Assembly (NCBI GenBank): GCA_003640385.1
Contig: RCAB01000160.1
Coordinates: forward strand, 60,380 to 124,379
Origin: Setaria digitata
Taxonomy: Eukaryota > Nematoda > Chromadorea > Rhabditida > Setariidae
Direction of reading: 5' to 3'
DNA length: 64,000 nt
The notes beneath the pieces are model-generated. The model had not been told where the DNA came from and did not search any database. It saw nothing but the letters and a program-made list of their open reading frames with translations. Both the position numbers and the translations under genes were made by a program. Positions 1-18,089 of the stretch are shown here, in pieces; the first letter of the stretch is position 1; each line of letters starts with the position of its first letter.

Positions 1-118
1 TGCGGGACTGAACATATGCCAAGGTAACTATTTAAAAAAAAATCGTTATATCTCTCATCTACTACAGCGTGAGAAAAACACCACCAAAGCATTCCACAGG
101 TCGGTTTAATAAATTTAC

Positions 119-3100
119 CTGTACATTCAGAAACTGCGACTGCACATCTAAACTTTCTATCCATCGATAACGCTCTGTAATTGATTCGATCATCATAAGG
201 AATTGATCCGTGCATTCCGGCACTTGTTGCTGAAACGATCTCACTTTCCTCCCTTTTCTATCTGATATTATTTCGTGTTTTGAGGTTTAAAAGAAAAATC
301 TGTCAATGATTATTAGTGACCCCCAGAAACACTTAATGGCCTTATGATACCATGTCGATGTCTGAGAAGGTTTGATACCGATTGTTCCAGCAATCATCTC
401 CGCATAGCACATTTTCCACTCCTGCGATACAGCTCTCACGTTCGAGTTGTAGCCACTTTATTAAATAAATATCTTCGCATAAGACAACTAGTACTTGACC
501 CGGACGTATCGGAATGGCAATGTCTAAAAAATCATGAATCAAACCAAATATTTCAAATGAATAAGGCCATGAAATGAAGGATAGTGCAAACCAAGATTAT
601 ATAACTTCATCTCTTCTATTGGAATATTAGAAAAAAAAAAAAAATAGAAAAATAGAAGAATTGAAGAACTAAGTAATTTTTTCAAAGGAAATTAATTCAC
701 TATACCTTGCAGCTCGTTCTCGAAGGCAACACATTCATCAATGAGATGAGAAAACAGTTCAGGATCATCTGCTACTTTCTTTCGAATATTTTGCACTTTT
801 TTCTTCGCCAAAATAATGAGATTACTCACAAAGTTATCTATTATTTCATTTCGCTCGGCCTTAAACGACTGGTTTCAAAATAAAAATAGTAATAAAAATA
901 AACAAGAGTAATAAAGGAACAGCACTTAAGTATTTAGAGAAAGAGCAAACAACTATAATTTAACTCCTTTATATTCTGAAGAATTGGTTCACTGCCATGA
1001 GTAATTATCCGGCCCTTTGCCATGGTAGTCGCAGAGAAAAAGAAAATCAAAAATTACCTTATCTGTAAAAATATGCAATAAAATAGCGTTAACAAAATCG
1101 ATATTTGCTGTTATCCAATTCAATATCTGTGTAAAAAACCATTCTGGTTTGGATGGATTATTTGTTTTTTGTTCCATGAAAAAATGGTAATAGAACCGCC
1201 GCTCCAGTGGAGCAACTAATTCCATCAAAACTTTTGATCTGTAATATAGGTGATTAAAACTTAACTAAAAAAAAAATGTTTTTTATAGCTTTTCAATATA
1301 AATCTGGAAAATGCAGCATAGAGAAAGGTTTGAAAGTTCTAAAAATCCGCACCTATCACAGTGCGAAATGAGAATACCATTATCGAGAATACCAATACAC
1401 TCTAGCAAAGTTGCAATGTGTCGAATTATTTTCTGATGAGTTTTTAGATCAATAGCTTCTTCAAGAGGATAATGAATTTTCTTCAGCAAATCTTTTAGAG
1501 AACCAGAAACAAGCTGCTCTGTTTCAATGAACACTTCCTTTTTAATTCTGTTAATATCTTCCATTTCATTTTCATCCTGAATATTACCGAATCTAGAAAA
1601 GTCTGAACAGATGCTTGAATTTCTATCTCTGCTTCAGTTATTCAAATGGAAAATTTGTACTCAAACATTTATACCGAAATTGTTTTTACTCAAAAAAAAT
1701 TTTAATATAATATATTAAAGTGCATATTCTTTTCTACCTGTTATTGAGATACTATTTGGTAAGCTTCCTATGTTTTTGCAGGTACGCACATACCAACTGC
1801 GAATCCACATCTTCATATTGCTTCAAAGACTGGATTTGATCATATACTGCAGAAAAGTTGGAAACATTTATTGCCTTCTTGATATTTGATCTTGCCAATG
1901 ACAGTTTATGAGCGGTTTTAAGATAATTCAATTCCTTCATTTGTTGTGCGATACGTTCCAAATGAGCATGAATATCTGGTGCATTCTCAAAACAAAGTAT
2001 TTTTTTGAGTAATGCTTAAGAACAAAACCATTGCTGTCCATGTGAAACTTAACGAGAAGCTTGTCTATAGACAATCAGGCTTCGTACTTCAAATTTCAAT
2101 ACCTACTTTGCTCAAAGATTAATCATTATAAATAATGATACTAAAAAGAAGCTGTTTGGAAGTTCACACCACAAAGCAAATAAAAAAACTGGTGCTCCAG
2201 AATTTTTGAGAATAAAGAGAAAGAAAACTGACCTGCTTAAGTAACGCCCATAACTGCTCCTGTTTATTGCAATAATTCTTCATAGCAGTTAAAATCTTCT
2301 GCTTCAAAAGAAGCAACTTCTCCCGGAAAGATCGCAAATGTGAAAGCTGAACAGGTAAATCCTCGTGCATATAATATATTCGCTCCTATAATTATAACTT
2401 TTCGGATTTCTTTCAACAATAGCTGATAGCGTGGTCTACTAAATACAATATTAAACACTATTAGATTTGGATAAATTACTTATTGCACGATAATTTGGTA
2501 GAAAAATCTTTCTACACCAAATCATTGCATCAAAATACGTACAACCAATCCGGGAATCGTAATATTTGACAATGTTTCGTTTTTACAGAAACAAGATTGC
2601 ATATAAGAACAATGTTCCGAGAAATTAAATGAATATAATGAAGCTTATTAACGATGTCTAATGGCTTCCACAGAAAATCCAACCTGAATGCCTCTCAATT
2701 TCTTCGTAAAATTTAACATCTCAAGTATAAAGCCGATGCAATAGAATAATTTCGAAGCACGGTGCTGAATTTTCCGAACATTCCAGTAAGCCATTCCTCT
2801 CGCTCAAAAAAAAAAAAAAAAACTAAACTAAAGTCGTTCTATTTTCAATTACTTGCACTTCACTCCTTAGCACCATGATTATAACTTTAGTTGAAGCATG
2901 GCCACAAAAAAATAATGTCAATTAAGGTCCACAATATCATACTTTGAATAAGAGAAATAACAAGTATCATAAAGGACAAAAGAAAAAAAAAAAACAGTAC
3001 TTCGATTTTATATTGTTCTGCATCGAGCTCATCCTGAATAACACGAAAACCACGAAAATATTCACGAATATTGGTAGTGGGCAATTTAGCAAGCCTTTCT

Positions 3101-3453
3101 GCCAACTCCAGTACCTGTAACTGTGTGCAGGAAGAAATGTGATAAAGATGAAAACCATACAAAACTATTAGGTTTGCAAAGCTTGTTAACAACTGAAAAG
3201 TGAAGCTAAACTAAACCTCACATGTCATACCAAAACTTTTGAGAAAAAGACTTTTATCATTTACTCTTCTCCATTATTAAGTTAATACACTTGAAAAGCA
3301 ATATTTCTATAATATGCTTCCAATTTTGAGCTTTTTCTTCTGCGCATGCTAAATTGATGAGTAATTAAAAGTACTGAAAAGAAAAACAAAAAGTTCTGAA
3401 ATGAAATGGAAATTTACCATGGAATTCTCGGAATCTAAACTTTGTTGTTCCAT
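119..3453 (-). CDS. RINT1: RINT1/Tip20-family vesicle-tethering protein, 3' part outside window
   Basis: RINT1 belongs to the NRZ/Dsl1 tether that captures Golgi-derived vesicles at the ER and acts with ZW10 and NAG. Exons (minus strand, 5' to 3'): 3418-3453, 3001-3120, 2233-2385, 1794-1985, 1353-1576, 1058-1238, 706-868, 545-615, about 351-455, 119-229; phases agree and give 452 codons before the window edge. Blocks that match the family: APLERRFYYHF followed by a SKPEW-type PSKPEWFFTQIL (human SKPEWYLAQVL), HLIDECVAFENEL, WLQLERE, RYQTFSDID, and VPECTDQF...ITERYRWIESLDVQSQFLNVQ. N-terminal exons are predicted coiled coil, as in the family. The start ATG at 3453 opens a 12-codon first exon. 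The junction between 545 and 455 is uncertain (see findings). The C-terminal RINT1/TIP-1 helical bundle would lie left of position 1. The gene is divergent from LETM1. Identity is confident; exact splice sites are inferred. Confidence 0.88.
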
Positions 3454-5216
3454 GATTTATGACTTCACGTTCTGTTACCCACGTCTATTTTATGTCATCG
3501 AATTTCCGATTTGAGGAAATTTCCACTTTCACAGCTGATAAAACAAATTCATCTCACACATCTGCTACATATATGAATTTACAATATCGGTCAAATCGTG
3601 ATTATCATCTCTGGTATTTTTTTTTTTTTGTGTGCTATTTTGTTTAATTCGAAATAATTTAACTCTTAATCATTCCTCTTCTTTTTCTCTTTCTTCTCCA
3701 TGAAAAGCATCTAATTAACAGAAATGATAATTTGATCACAGTATTATTTAAAAGATTCTTAATGCATTAGAAGATATTCTCCACACTTAGCTCTACTGCT
3801 TTCTTCTTCCACAGCCTTCCTGTAACATTGTATTACCATTCGCTGTCCAGTTATTCAATATTCACTTCCCTGTGAATCGATTTTCAACGAAATGTCATAA
3901 ATTTTCGGTGATAATCCAGCTCAATTATGTCACTTCACCTAATTTTCCTTTATATTTTGCTCATTCTATCAGTGTCAAACTTAGTTCCACAAAAAAAAAA
4001 AAAAAAAGAAAACATTCAATAGGGATGGTGAAAGAAAAAGTATTAATAATTAATCACAGATAATAGCTAGTTGATAGGGAAACAAAAAAAGAAAAAACCT
4101 TACGACAAGTAAAATTAAAAAAGAAAAAGGGAATGATCATTTCTGTAGAGTAACCGTCAAAAGCAAGTACTTTGAAGTGAAAAAAAAAAGAAACAATGAA
4201 ATGAAAATTTCATTTCGCACCATGTGAAGTAGCAAAAAATATTCTATCAGAGCCGACAATCGTGACTTGGTCTAGCTAGATTCTAGATTCTATGGTGCAT
4301 TTGTTAGCCGTTATTGGAATGTGATTGGTTTTTTGTGAAGTTATATTTACTGAATCGATTTGTTGCATGAATACACTGTATATACTTAGATAAGTTATAT
4401 GTATCATAAAATTACCTGTGAATTAAAATTGCGCGTCCCATAATTCGTGTAGATGATTTAATAAACTGTCATAAAACTATAACTAAGGCTGTTTGTTATT
4501 GTCTAATTTAAAACTGCAATAGCAAAAGTTCGAGAAAGTAGCAATGGATTGTTTCAAATTTTGCATAATTTTGCAAGCGGTTCCTTTACTGCTTATTATA
4601 TTACTTTTTGTGCATTCGGATGATAGTTAAATTATATGCTAAAATGAAGCTATGTATTCATATACATAATATTATGTTTTATGATTTTATAATTTGCGGC
4701 TTTACGATTTCTTACAGGTTATGTTAATTATTGCCATTTAAATTAGAAACAGACGACGTGAAGGTATTGGGTGATTGGACTTGTTCGCAGAAGGTGAATA
4801 TTCAATAATAGGTGGAGTAATCTGTATTATGTTAGTTGGTAACATTAGTGCAGTTTTTTTGTTGATTTGGTTTAGAGATGGTTGTGAATCTTTTTGCTCG
4901 AATTTAAATTTTTAATTTCGAAACCAGTTTTAGGACAGTGGATCGCGGAATCAAGATTACATTACCTTATGAGATATGAGAATAGCGAAGTAATGGCTTA
5001 AAAAAAAAATCAGATGAAATTTTTTTGCTAGGAATTATTCAGAGGAGTTTTGTATCGATAGGATAGTGTATGACTAGAGGGTAATCCTTTAGATTTTATG
5101 GCGTATGTATTATTCTATATTATCACAGATATGTTAAATATTCGGTTCATTTGGGAATTGCTAATGTTTTTTTTCAGATATCGAAGTTTCTAAAAATCAG
5201 TGGTTTATACAGCATT
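3454..5216. other. Intergenic spacer between divergent RINT1 and LETM1
   Basis: About 1.76 kb with no coding signal that I can support on either strand. It must contain the upstream regions of both divergent genes. It holds several poly-A runs (for example near 3990-4010 and 4175-4190) and pyrimidine-rich stretches near 3670-3710. Short open frames here (3459-3647, 3872-4063) are low-complexity or lack splice-compatible context. Confidence 0.6.
5165..5177 (+). promoter_or_regulatory. Candidate spliced-leader acceptor upstream of LETM1
   Basis: A strong polypyrimidine acceptor (poly-T then CAG, AG at 5176-5177) stands 39 bp before the LETM1 start ATG at 5217, and no coding exon is seen upstream. 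In nematodes this layout is typical of SL trans-splicing; it could equally be a cis acceptor after a non-coding first exon. RNA data would be needed to tell. Confidence 0.45.
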
Positions 5217-10401
<5,185 letters not shown>

Positions 10402-11934
10402 TCTTTATAAATCGAAAAGATTATTAGAATATATTCTCCAGGAATGGAAACTGAGGGGTCTGCTCTCTTCTACTCACTGTGCCAACTTGCATCGGTTATT
10501 GTTATTCCTTCGGCTGTTTTAAAAAATTGGGTGCAAATTTCAATCTGTGATAATTCATGCCGTTATTGAAAGGAAAAAAAAAAAAAAAATCTATATAAAA
10601 AATTAATGTACGGTTGTTTTTTCGAAATAATTCTTCTCTTGTGAACATCTTCATACCGTATAGCCGTATAGTGTACTCCATATTCTGGAAATTCGGTGAT
10701 TTTAAATGATGAATAAAAGATTCGTAAATAGAGGAGTGAGGTTTTTGTAAGATGTGAACAAATGATTGTTGTAGTATAATGTGCGTATCATTCAGGACCT
10801 TTTTTTTAAACGTATAGAAATTTACCAATGAATTCAGTAGATAACATGAAATCGCCAGTGGTTTGTATTCATTTCACTTCTTATTTTACTCATCTTTTTT
10901 ATGTGAGTTAATGAATTAACCATCAGGTTCACAATTATTAGCCATTAGCTCATTTTATTAGCTTTTGAAATTTGCCGAAGATCTCTTTTATTTAAATTTT
11001 TTGTAGATAAAACTTTTGCACAAAGCATACCAGTATTCCCGAAAATGCTTTTTAGATTTAGAGGCGATATATTATGAGCTATGAACATCTGGCAAAGAAA
11101 AAATCATTTTTTTTCTCGTGAATAGTTTTCGCTTGGATAAAATCCTTTTAGAAATATCCAAATTACGATTTGTCATTTGTTTCTTGTAATCTTTTTTCTT
11201 TTTTTTTCCTTGAGTTACCCAACTATTTCTATTTCATTGCCAGCTTAATTGAATTTTGTAGCATCGCTTGTATTTTCAACTTGATTAATGCCAATTTTTC
11301 TTCTTGTCTGATATCTTTCGGTCAACTCCTAGTGATGATTGTTTCCTAATGATGAGTATTCCTTCATCAGAAAATGTTTTTGATTTGAACCATATTTTCT
11401 AAACTTTAATAAGCTTTCTTTTTTTTTTTTTTTATTTTGTTTGTTCCTCAACTCGTTTGCAAATTTTTCCTGAACTTTTGATATAATCAGGGACAAATAG
11501 TAAAAGTTGATACTTATTTTTTGAAGATAAATGATACACCTAAATTAATAAAAGACCATGAAGCGTTATGGAATTTTCACATGAAAGTGCTTTCAATTGC
11601 GGATTGTTTTTGCAATTTTCAATAAAATAAGAAATTTAAATGAAAGTGGGAGAAGATTAAAATCAAAATATGTGAATTAAATTCAAATGGATAGGAAAAA
11701 TGTATTGGTCCTATACTGAATAGTCATCACTGTAGAAATACATATAATACAGTGTTATATACACATGTTTTTTTTTATTGTTTAATTGAAATTTATTTCA
11801 TGGTAAAAAATATGGCACACATTTCATTGCAATTCAAAAATAAAAATTTTAAGCACAAAAAAAAAAGATTGGAAAAACAAGATTTTAATCATCTAATTGC
11901 GATGTAATTGATCAAATTTTATCATTAAAACATT
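10402..11934. other. Spacer between convergent 3' ends of LETM1 and the SAPCD2-like gene
   Basis: About 1.5 kb, AT-rich, no supported coding exon. It holds the 3' UTRs of both convergent genes. An AATAAA at 10712-10717 is a plausible LETM1 polyadenylation signal, and TTTATT at about 11792-11797 (AATAAA on the minus strand) is a plausible signal for the minus-strand gene. The minus open frame at 10502-10828 is not conserved-looking and lies in the presumed UTR. Confidence 0.6.
10712..10717 (+). terminator. Candidate polyadenylation signal of LETM1
   Basis: AATAAA hexamer 311 bp after the LETM1 stop codon, in correct orientation. It is the clearest hexamer in the first 350 bp of 3' sequence. 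Not proof of use. Confidence 0.4.
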
Positions 11935-14900
11935 TTACATTAACGTTCCCTCGGGTGGTATCCGTGGCTGTGATTGACCAGAATACTTCCTTATGGTACT
12001 TGTTAATGGCAATCTGAAGTGTGTCAGATTTATAAAATTATAGCTGATTATTTTGAAAATTTTTAAAAAACTATTTTTATAACCTGGCATAATTTGATAT
12101 TTTGTCGTCTATAATATCCGGTTCCAAAAATCACTTCATCTATTATCATTTCTAATTTAGTTGTTTTTTTTTCTTTTTTAAATTAAATATTGCAAATGTT
12201 AATGTTATTATAATTAATTGCTATCTCATTTCAGTATTTTATTTGCCATAAATTGGTCAATAATTCGAAGTTAGATCTTAATTTTTAAAACAATTTTTAG
12301 CAGTGCTTTCTAACCTTTTCAGCTGAATTTTCCGAAATGCGCTATTATGTTCATTATTGTTTTCAGCAGCTTTCTCGTTCAAAAGTCGCTCAATTAATCG
12401 ATCTTTACCAGCTAATTCCTAGAATAATTAAATTAATTTATTTCTAGCAAAATAGGAAAAATGACGAAGAAGAATTCGTCTTTAATTGAAGAAAGTACTA
12501 TTTTTATAACCTGGCATAATTTGATATTTTGTCGTCTATAATACTGGCTGTGATCGTCATTTGGTTGAGGCATTTGCGTCCTTACCTGAAGTAATCGAAA
12601 GATCAGAATCTGATAAGAGATATTTAAACTATTTGATTTTACAATGTTTTATCACGAAGTTTAATGCAAAACATTTTGAGCATCTAAAATGTTTTGTTTT
12701 CATGAAATGAGGGAGAAAAAATTTTTATTAAATTCTATTAAAGTTTCAACCATTGGTGCTAAATGGATGATGATAAAGTGATGAATAAAGAATGGGGCAG
12801 ATTTGCAAACATGATTCAAATTTTTGCCATCTCTCTGCAATTTAAAATTAAAGGAAACAATAAATGGATCGTTGAAAAATTGAATTCTAATCATTCCTTC
12901 AAATCTTTACAAAAAAAAAAAAAAGTCACGGACTTGAATTTTGATAATTTTACTACTCAATTAGGTCATCTTCCTTACCGATCCCTATTTGAAACACCGA
13001 TGATATGATCTTATCCTGGATAAATTTGAATTTTTCTCTCTAAGAATGAATTTGCGAAGTACTGCATTATATATTTCGTCATTGCACATATATTCTTGCT
13101 AATATTTGATTTCAAATAATTAATTGGAAATTATAATTCATTCATCCGGACCTGTAAATTAGAATGAGTGGGAAATGAATGATCACTACTTTCCACTAAT
13201 GATGTTATACGTCTATTAAGTTCAGCGATGTGCGCGCGCAGATAATTAAGTTTTTCTTCATGTACAGCTTCGTCCTGGAAATAAATAAATTTGATTAATG
13301 TTCTTAAAATGCAGAAAAAAAAGGCCAAACTTAACAAACAGAAATTGATTTATATATAAGTTAATAAGAAGCAAAGGAATGATTATTGGAAAAGAAAGAA
13401 TACACTCCCAAAGATTCCCACTTTTGTTAGGTAAATGGAAGTATTAAATTACTATTCTAACCGATTTTCAAATTTAACTTAACTCGGCCTAACTGACAAG
13501 AAATTCAAATTTTACAGTTGTTTAGTTCAAGTAAATCAATTAGAAAATTGAATTTGCTTATGTGTTTCAAATCACAAGAAAACCAAATGGCATATACACA
13601 ATATTATTGCAAAATACTGCTATTCTGCTGAATTTTCGAACGAAATTGGCTGGAAATAGAATTTGAAACCATATAAAAATTGACATTTCTCGACTCGTAT
13701 TAGATATCAGAAATATCCTTTTAGGAAACAACAACTTTAATTAAGCAAGAGCTAATTAAATGATGAAATGATAATTAAACTAATTGGATGACGAAAAAAT
13801 AATATTTTTTTCAAATTTTTTTAAATATAATTTCTATTTTAGTTGTGGCTTGAAATTGTTTTATTTGCAAATACGAAATATTCTTGTTATTTCCAACAAA
13901 TGGAGCGGAAATTACTTTAGAAAGATTCATTCTCATATATAATCGTTATGGATGAATAATGAAATGGCCATGATAAAGAGATGATACTGATAAGGAATAA
14001 TATTGTTATCACTCACCACAGGCACTAATCCACGATCTAATAGATTGGCTCGTTTCTGTATACTTTTTAGACGTTCATTATACCATGCAGTTAATCGTTT
14101 GGTACTTTCTAAACCTCTGCTTATTATTGCTTTCTCTTCCTCTAAATATCCTTCATATTTCCACTGAAATTTTGCTTGTAATTGACTGATTAATTAGTCA
14201 GCTGATTGATTAGCGGCTAATACAAAATAACAAACCAAACAATAAATAAAAACACAAGCTATTTATTTTTAAAATAGATAAAATATGTTCGCTGAAAAGA
14301 ATGAAAAAAACATATAGAGATGGATGGCAATAAGCAAACAATTAAAATAAGTTGCTAATTAATTTGGTAATTTTTTTTTTTCTACAAATTTGGTGTATTC
14401 ACTTTTCCGTTACACACTTATTAACTATGATTTGAGATTAATAAGTCAAATTATGATTTGAGATTAATAAGTCAAATTGACCTAACTGATAAATAAAACC
14501 AGTTCATCAGGTTATGCATCATTAATTAATTAGTGTTCGCTAATCATAATTTCCTGCTTTTTTTTCCTTTAAATTTGTCTGCTTCATCGTATTAAGTTAT
14601 TTCAGTTTTCCTCATTTGCTATTAAGTTATGGTGCTTAACTTTAATTTTCCAGTTATATCAATGCATTTAGTTCTGCTTCGATTAGGTGAAAGTGAATAA
14701 ATAAATATTAATTTATAAAACGCTGGATATTATATGGTTTGACGGAAAATTTATTTATTAAAATTTGACACATATAATTAAGATGAATTAAAAATTAGAA
14801 ACTAAATACACATCTAATAAACGTTAGTGTTGTATTTAATTTCTGATTAATCCAAATTTTTAACCGACGAATTATTAAGAATCAAAAAGAAAATGTTTGA

Positions 14901-16613
14901 AATTAAAAATGAATGACATCGAAATTTCTCAAAAAAATGCATTATTCGGAAGAATTTTCGAAATTTAGTATTAATTAAAAAACAAAATAAATTTTAAAAT
15001 ATTACTGCCCATTCTCCTACAAATGGAAACACAAATTAAGGGCAATACTTCTTCGTCTTTTATCCCAATTGCCTTATTATCATACAATTTTACGTTTGTT
15101 ATTCCACTTTAAACAAAAGCAAAATTCTCTCATTTCTTTCTTTTTCTCTTTTTGAAATGTTTGGAAAAACAAAGGACAAAACAAACTAAATTAGGAGAAT
15201 CATGGATGAGTTGACAACTAGTTGACATTGATGAGCACGATGAAGCACGTGAGTTACGCCATTTGATATCGGTCATACCGGATGAAGCTAAAATTAAAAT
15301 CAAATTTTTATTATTACTAAATTTATAAATATTTGTTTGTTTAAAAACAAAAGGAAAAAATGAAGAAACGCAGTTTTGATCATTGCTTAAAATTTTACCA
15401 TTACGGAAAGAAGAAATTTTAATGAATCTAAAACAGAGCAAATTATGACACTAACGATGACAATGTAATATTAATGATAAAAATATTAAAATTGTTTGGT
15501 AATTTGTCAAGAATAGTAATATAAAATTGATAAGAAATCAAATTTTGTTTAAAATCTAACGTTAGTGATTAGAGAGTTTCGAGGATTCCTGATAATATTA
15601 CCTCTTAAACATAAGCGTTAAATGCATATCTAAATATAGACAAAAAAAAATGGAATTTTGTCTGCACGTAAAATTTAGAATGAATTAACTTTTACTTTTC
15701 AAATGATAAATGCATCATTTCTATAATATATACACTAAATTTTCAACTTTATTTTCGACTTTAAAATAATTTAAAAAGTAAATCTAATTCGTTTAAAAAA
15801 AAAAAATTCTGTACCGAGTGAAGAAGCGTATGAATTAGCGGTACTAAGCGGACGATAACGTATTCTCTGCTGTTGTTTCTCTTGAATATCTTTTAGCTGA
15901 AGAAGAAATATTTTTCCTTTTTTTGAAAAATTTATTGAAATCAATTGATTTTTAAAAAACATTTTAAAAGGACAGATAGCTAACAAAATAATCTTTTACT
16001 CAAAAGATTTATTATAATAAAATCAAGAAGGAATACAGGTAAGTTCATTGTTAACTAATTAATTAATGCTATTGTATATCTTGACAGATTTTTTGATTGC
16101 AGTATTTATATGTGATACCATGACAATCAACAACAAATTCTCTAATATGAAGTTATTTAATATCATGGAAGAGTCAAATAATTGAAAAGATTTATAGATT
16201 AATTTCGAAAATTTCAACCACTTGATGAAAATTAAAATGTTTTAATTAATATTTTCTAACCTTTTTAGGCCTCATAATTATTCCACCACTATCTTTACTG
16301 ATTATTTCAGCTCCACTCCAATTTCTGTTAGATGTGGTTGAAACTGAATTGCATGCAGTAGCCGTAGAACGCGTTCCATTTAAACCCATCGATGACCCGT
16401 TACGTCGTTTCAGGTAGCTAAATGAAAATTATAATTATTGCCCAAATATTGCAGTTAGCAATTAGATATTTGCAAAAATAATAGCTAATTAATTAACTAA
16501 TTTAGGCAAATCAGTTATTATGATACATCATGAAAAAGCTATCAAGAAGGGAAATCAAACTCGTTAAAGTAGTAATTGAATTCGTTGCCGTTGAACTGTT
16601 GCGTAGAATTCAT
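11935..16613 (-). CDS. Coiled-coil protein resembling SAPCD2 (suppressor APC domain) family
   Basis: Eight exons join in phase on the minus strand: 16561-16613 (ATG), 16261-16417, 15815-15896, 15187-15287, 14017-14163, 13152-13274, 12315-12418, 11935-12013 (TAA). They give about 281 aa. The first 130 residues are Ser/Asn/Arg-rich and probably disordered. Residues about 132-180 contain YEGYLEEEKAIISRGLEST then LTAWYNERLKSIQKR, which resembles the SAPCD2 pattern of Leu/Glu helix, EKE..LL.GLE, WY, Q.R (human part recalled from memory). Exons 6-7 form a further coiled coil (LNYLRAHIAELNRRITSL, KDRLIERLLNEKAAENN). The end (PRIPPEGTLM) is short and polar. In vertebrates SAPCD2 regulates spindle orientation and apical polarity; no function is shown here. 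The EF-hand-like N-terminal domain of vertebrate SAPCD2 is not seen. Exon structure is well supported, family assignment moderate, first exon least certain. Confidence 0.6.
12070..12543 (+). repeat. Pair of identical 47-bp direct repeats flanking an exon
   Basis: A 47-bp segment beginning ACTATTTTTATAACC at 12070-12116 recurs without mismatch at 12497-12543, in the same orientation. The copies lie in the two introns on either side of the exon 12315-12418 of the coiled-coil gene. They are not a known element to me. Confidence 0.9.
14427..14478 (+). repeat. Tandem duplication of a 26-bp intronic unit
   Basis: Two adjacent, essentially identical copies of a 26-bp unit (starting ATGATTTGAGATTAATAA) at 14427-14452 and 14453-14478, in an intron of the coiled-coil gene. 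Probably a recent slippage duplication. Confidence 0.85.
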
Positions 16614-16637
16614 AGCGTAACGAAAAGTATTGCGAAT

Positions 16638-16649
16638 GACGTGCACGTG
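16638..16649. promoter_or_regulatory. E-box with overlapping CRE-like half site near coiled-coil gene start
   Basis: TGACGTGCACGTG contains a palindromic CACGTG E-box and a TGACG half site, about 30 bp upstream of the proposed minus-strand ATG at 16613. GC content is locally higher than its surroundings. A proximal promoter role is only inferred from position. Confidence 0.3.
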
Positions 16650-17751
16650 GTATGTTCCTTTCAATAAATTGACAGTTTAACTTTGCACTAGAATATCTCT
16701 CTCAATCTACTAGTAATACGTAATAAGAAGAAATCATCTAGCTTAATAATGTCTTATTACCATGTCAAATACACATGATAAGTTTAAACTTTTATGAATC
16801 ATTAATAGCAAATGAAACAAACATATCAGTGCCTGGAAATCAGAACTGATAAGCGTCAGTGACATGGACGATGATAATCAGACAATGTTACAAATCATTT
16901 ATATCTAAATAGAAATTAGGAAAAAATTTGAGCAAAAAATATATATATATAAAAAAAAAAATCGACCAAATTATTGCTGAATAAAAAAATTACCGTTCAG
17001 CCAAAAAATGCAAAAGTAAATCAAAATTTCTGAATTTGTTCCCTCATATTTTACAATCTTTCATTTTCCTAATATTTCTACTAAAATTATACGATACTGA
17101 TGCTACTTTTCACTATAAATTAACAGTATTATTTACAATAATAGGAATAAAATTAGTAATTTATAAAGACAAAAACACGTAAATATTTGCCGCTGTTTGT
17201 GTAACGATAAAATACCGTGTTTAGTACTTATTGATTCCTGAAGAATGCGAAAAGTGTAACATTTCTTAATTCTCACTACGTAGCATTGCGTCGAATGAGT
17301 GATTGAGACGTCAGATATTGGTTATCATTTGAAAATATCACAGTGATTTCTTATTTAATATAACGAATGAGATTTATTGCAGAGGTGGAAACAGGATTTG
17401 GTATCAAATTATTGGAGATTAAAAATTTAACAAGTTTGGTAATTTATTTCATCCCATTTCAACTTCATTTTCATCCATTTAAGTTTCTTTTTTTTTGTCC
17501 AGTTTACAGTAAAAGTAACAATAAACAACAATGAAAAAGTAATAATAGGAGAATGTTATCAATAACAGCAATAATATTACTTTTTCAGAACCATCAATAA
17601 TGATAACAAGTTAAGCTAATTAGTAGTAGTAGTAATAATAAGAAAAGTATCAGAAACATATCGTTGCGTCACCTTAAAAATGAGAAAAACTATAAAATTC
17701 AAACTAACAAAATTTTCAGTGATAATATTCAGATCCGTAATATCAGTTAAT

Positions 17752-17778
17752 GATAATAATAATAATAATAATAATAAT
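17752..17778 (+). repeat. (TAA)n microsatellite
   Basis: Eight to nine uninterrupted ATA/AAT units at the end of a GATAAT-rich stretch. Confidence 0.9.
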
Positions 17779-18028
17779 CAAACAACAGAGAAATCACTTA
17801 TTACTTTTGCTTTTCTTTTTGGTTTATTTTTAAAGCATTGAGAGAAAAATAAAAAGCTAAATTTATAAAACAAAGATCGAAGAAGTATTAAAATTGACAA
17901 AATATTGATACGCAATGATCGTTGATCATCTCTTTCTCATTATCAAGGCCACTGATAATATAATGCAACAACGAGCCCGTCAACTCCCTTCAACTATTAT
18001 CTTTTAAACCATGATACGGTGACACGCA

Positions 18029-18030
<2 letters not shown>

Positions 18031-18088
<58 letters not shown>
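18031..18088 (+). repeat. (CA)29 microsatellite
   Basis: An uninterrupted CA dinucleotide run of about 58 bp, the longest pure dinucleotide tract in the window; alternating purine-pyrimidine, so polymorphic and potentially Z-forming. Confidence 0.95.
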
Positions 18089-18089
<1 letters not shown>

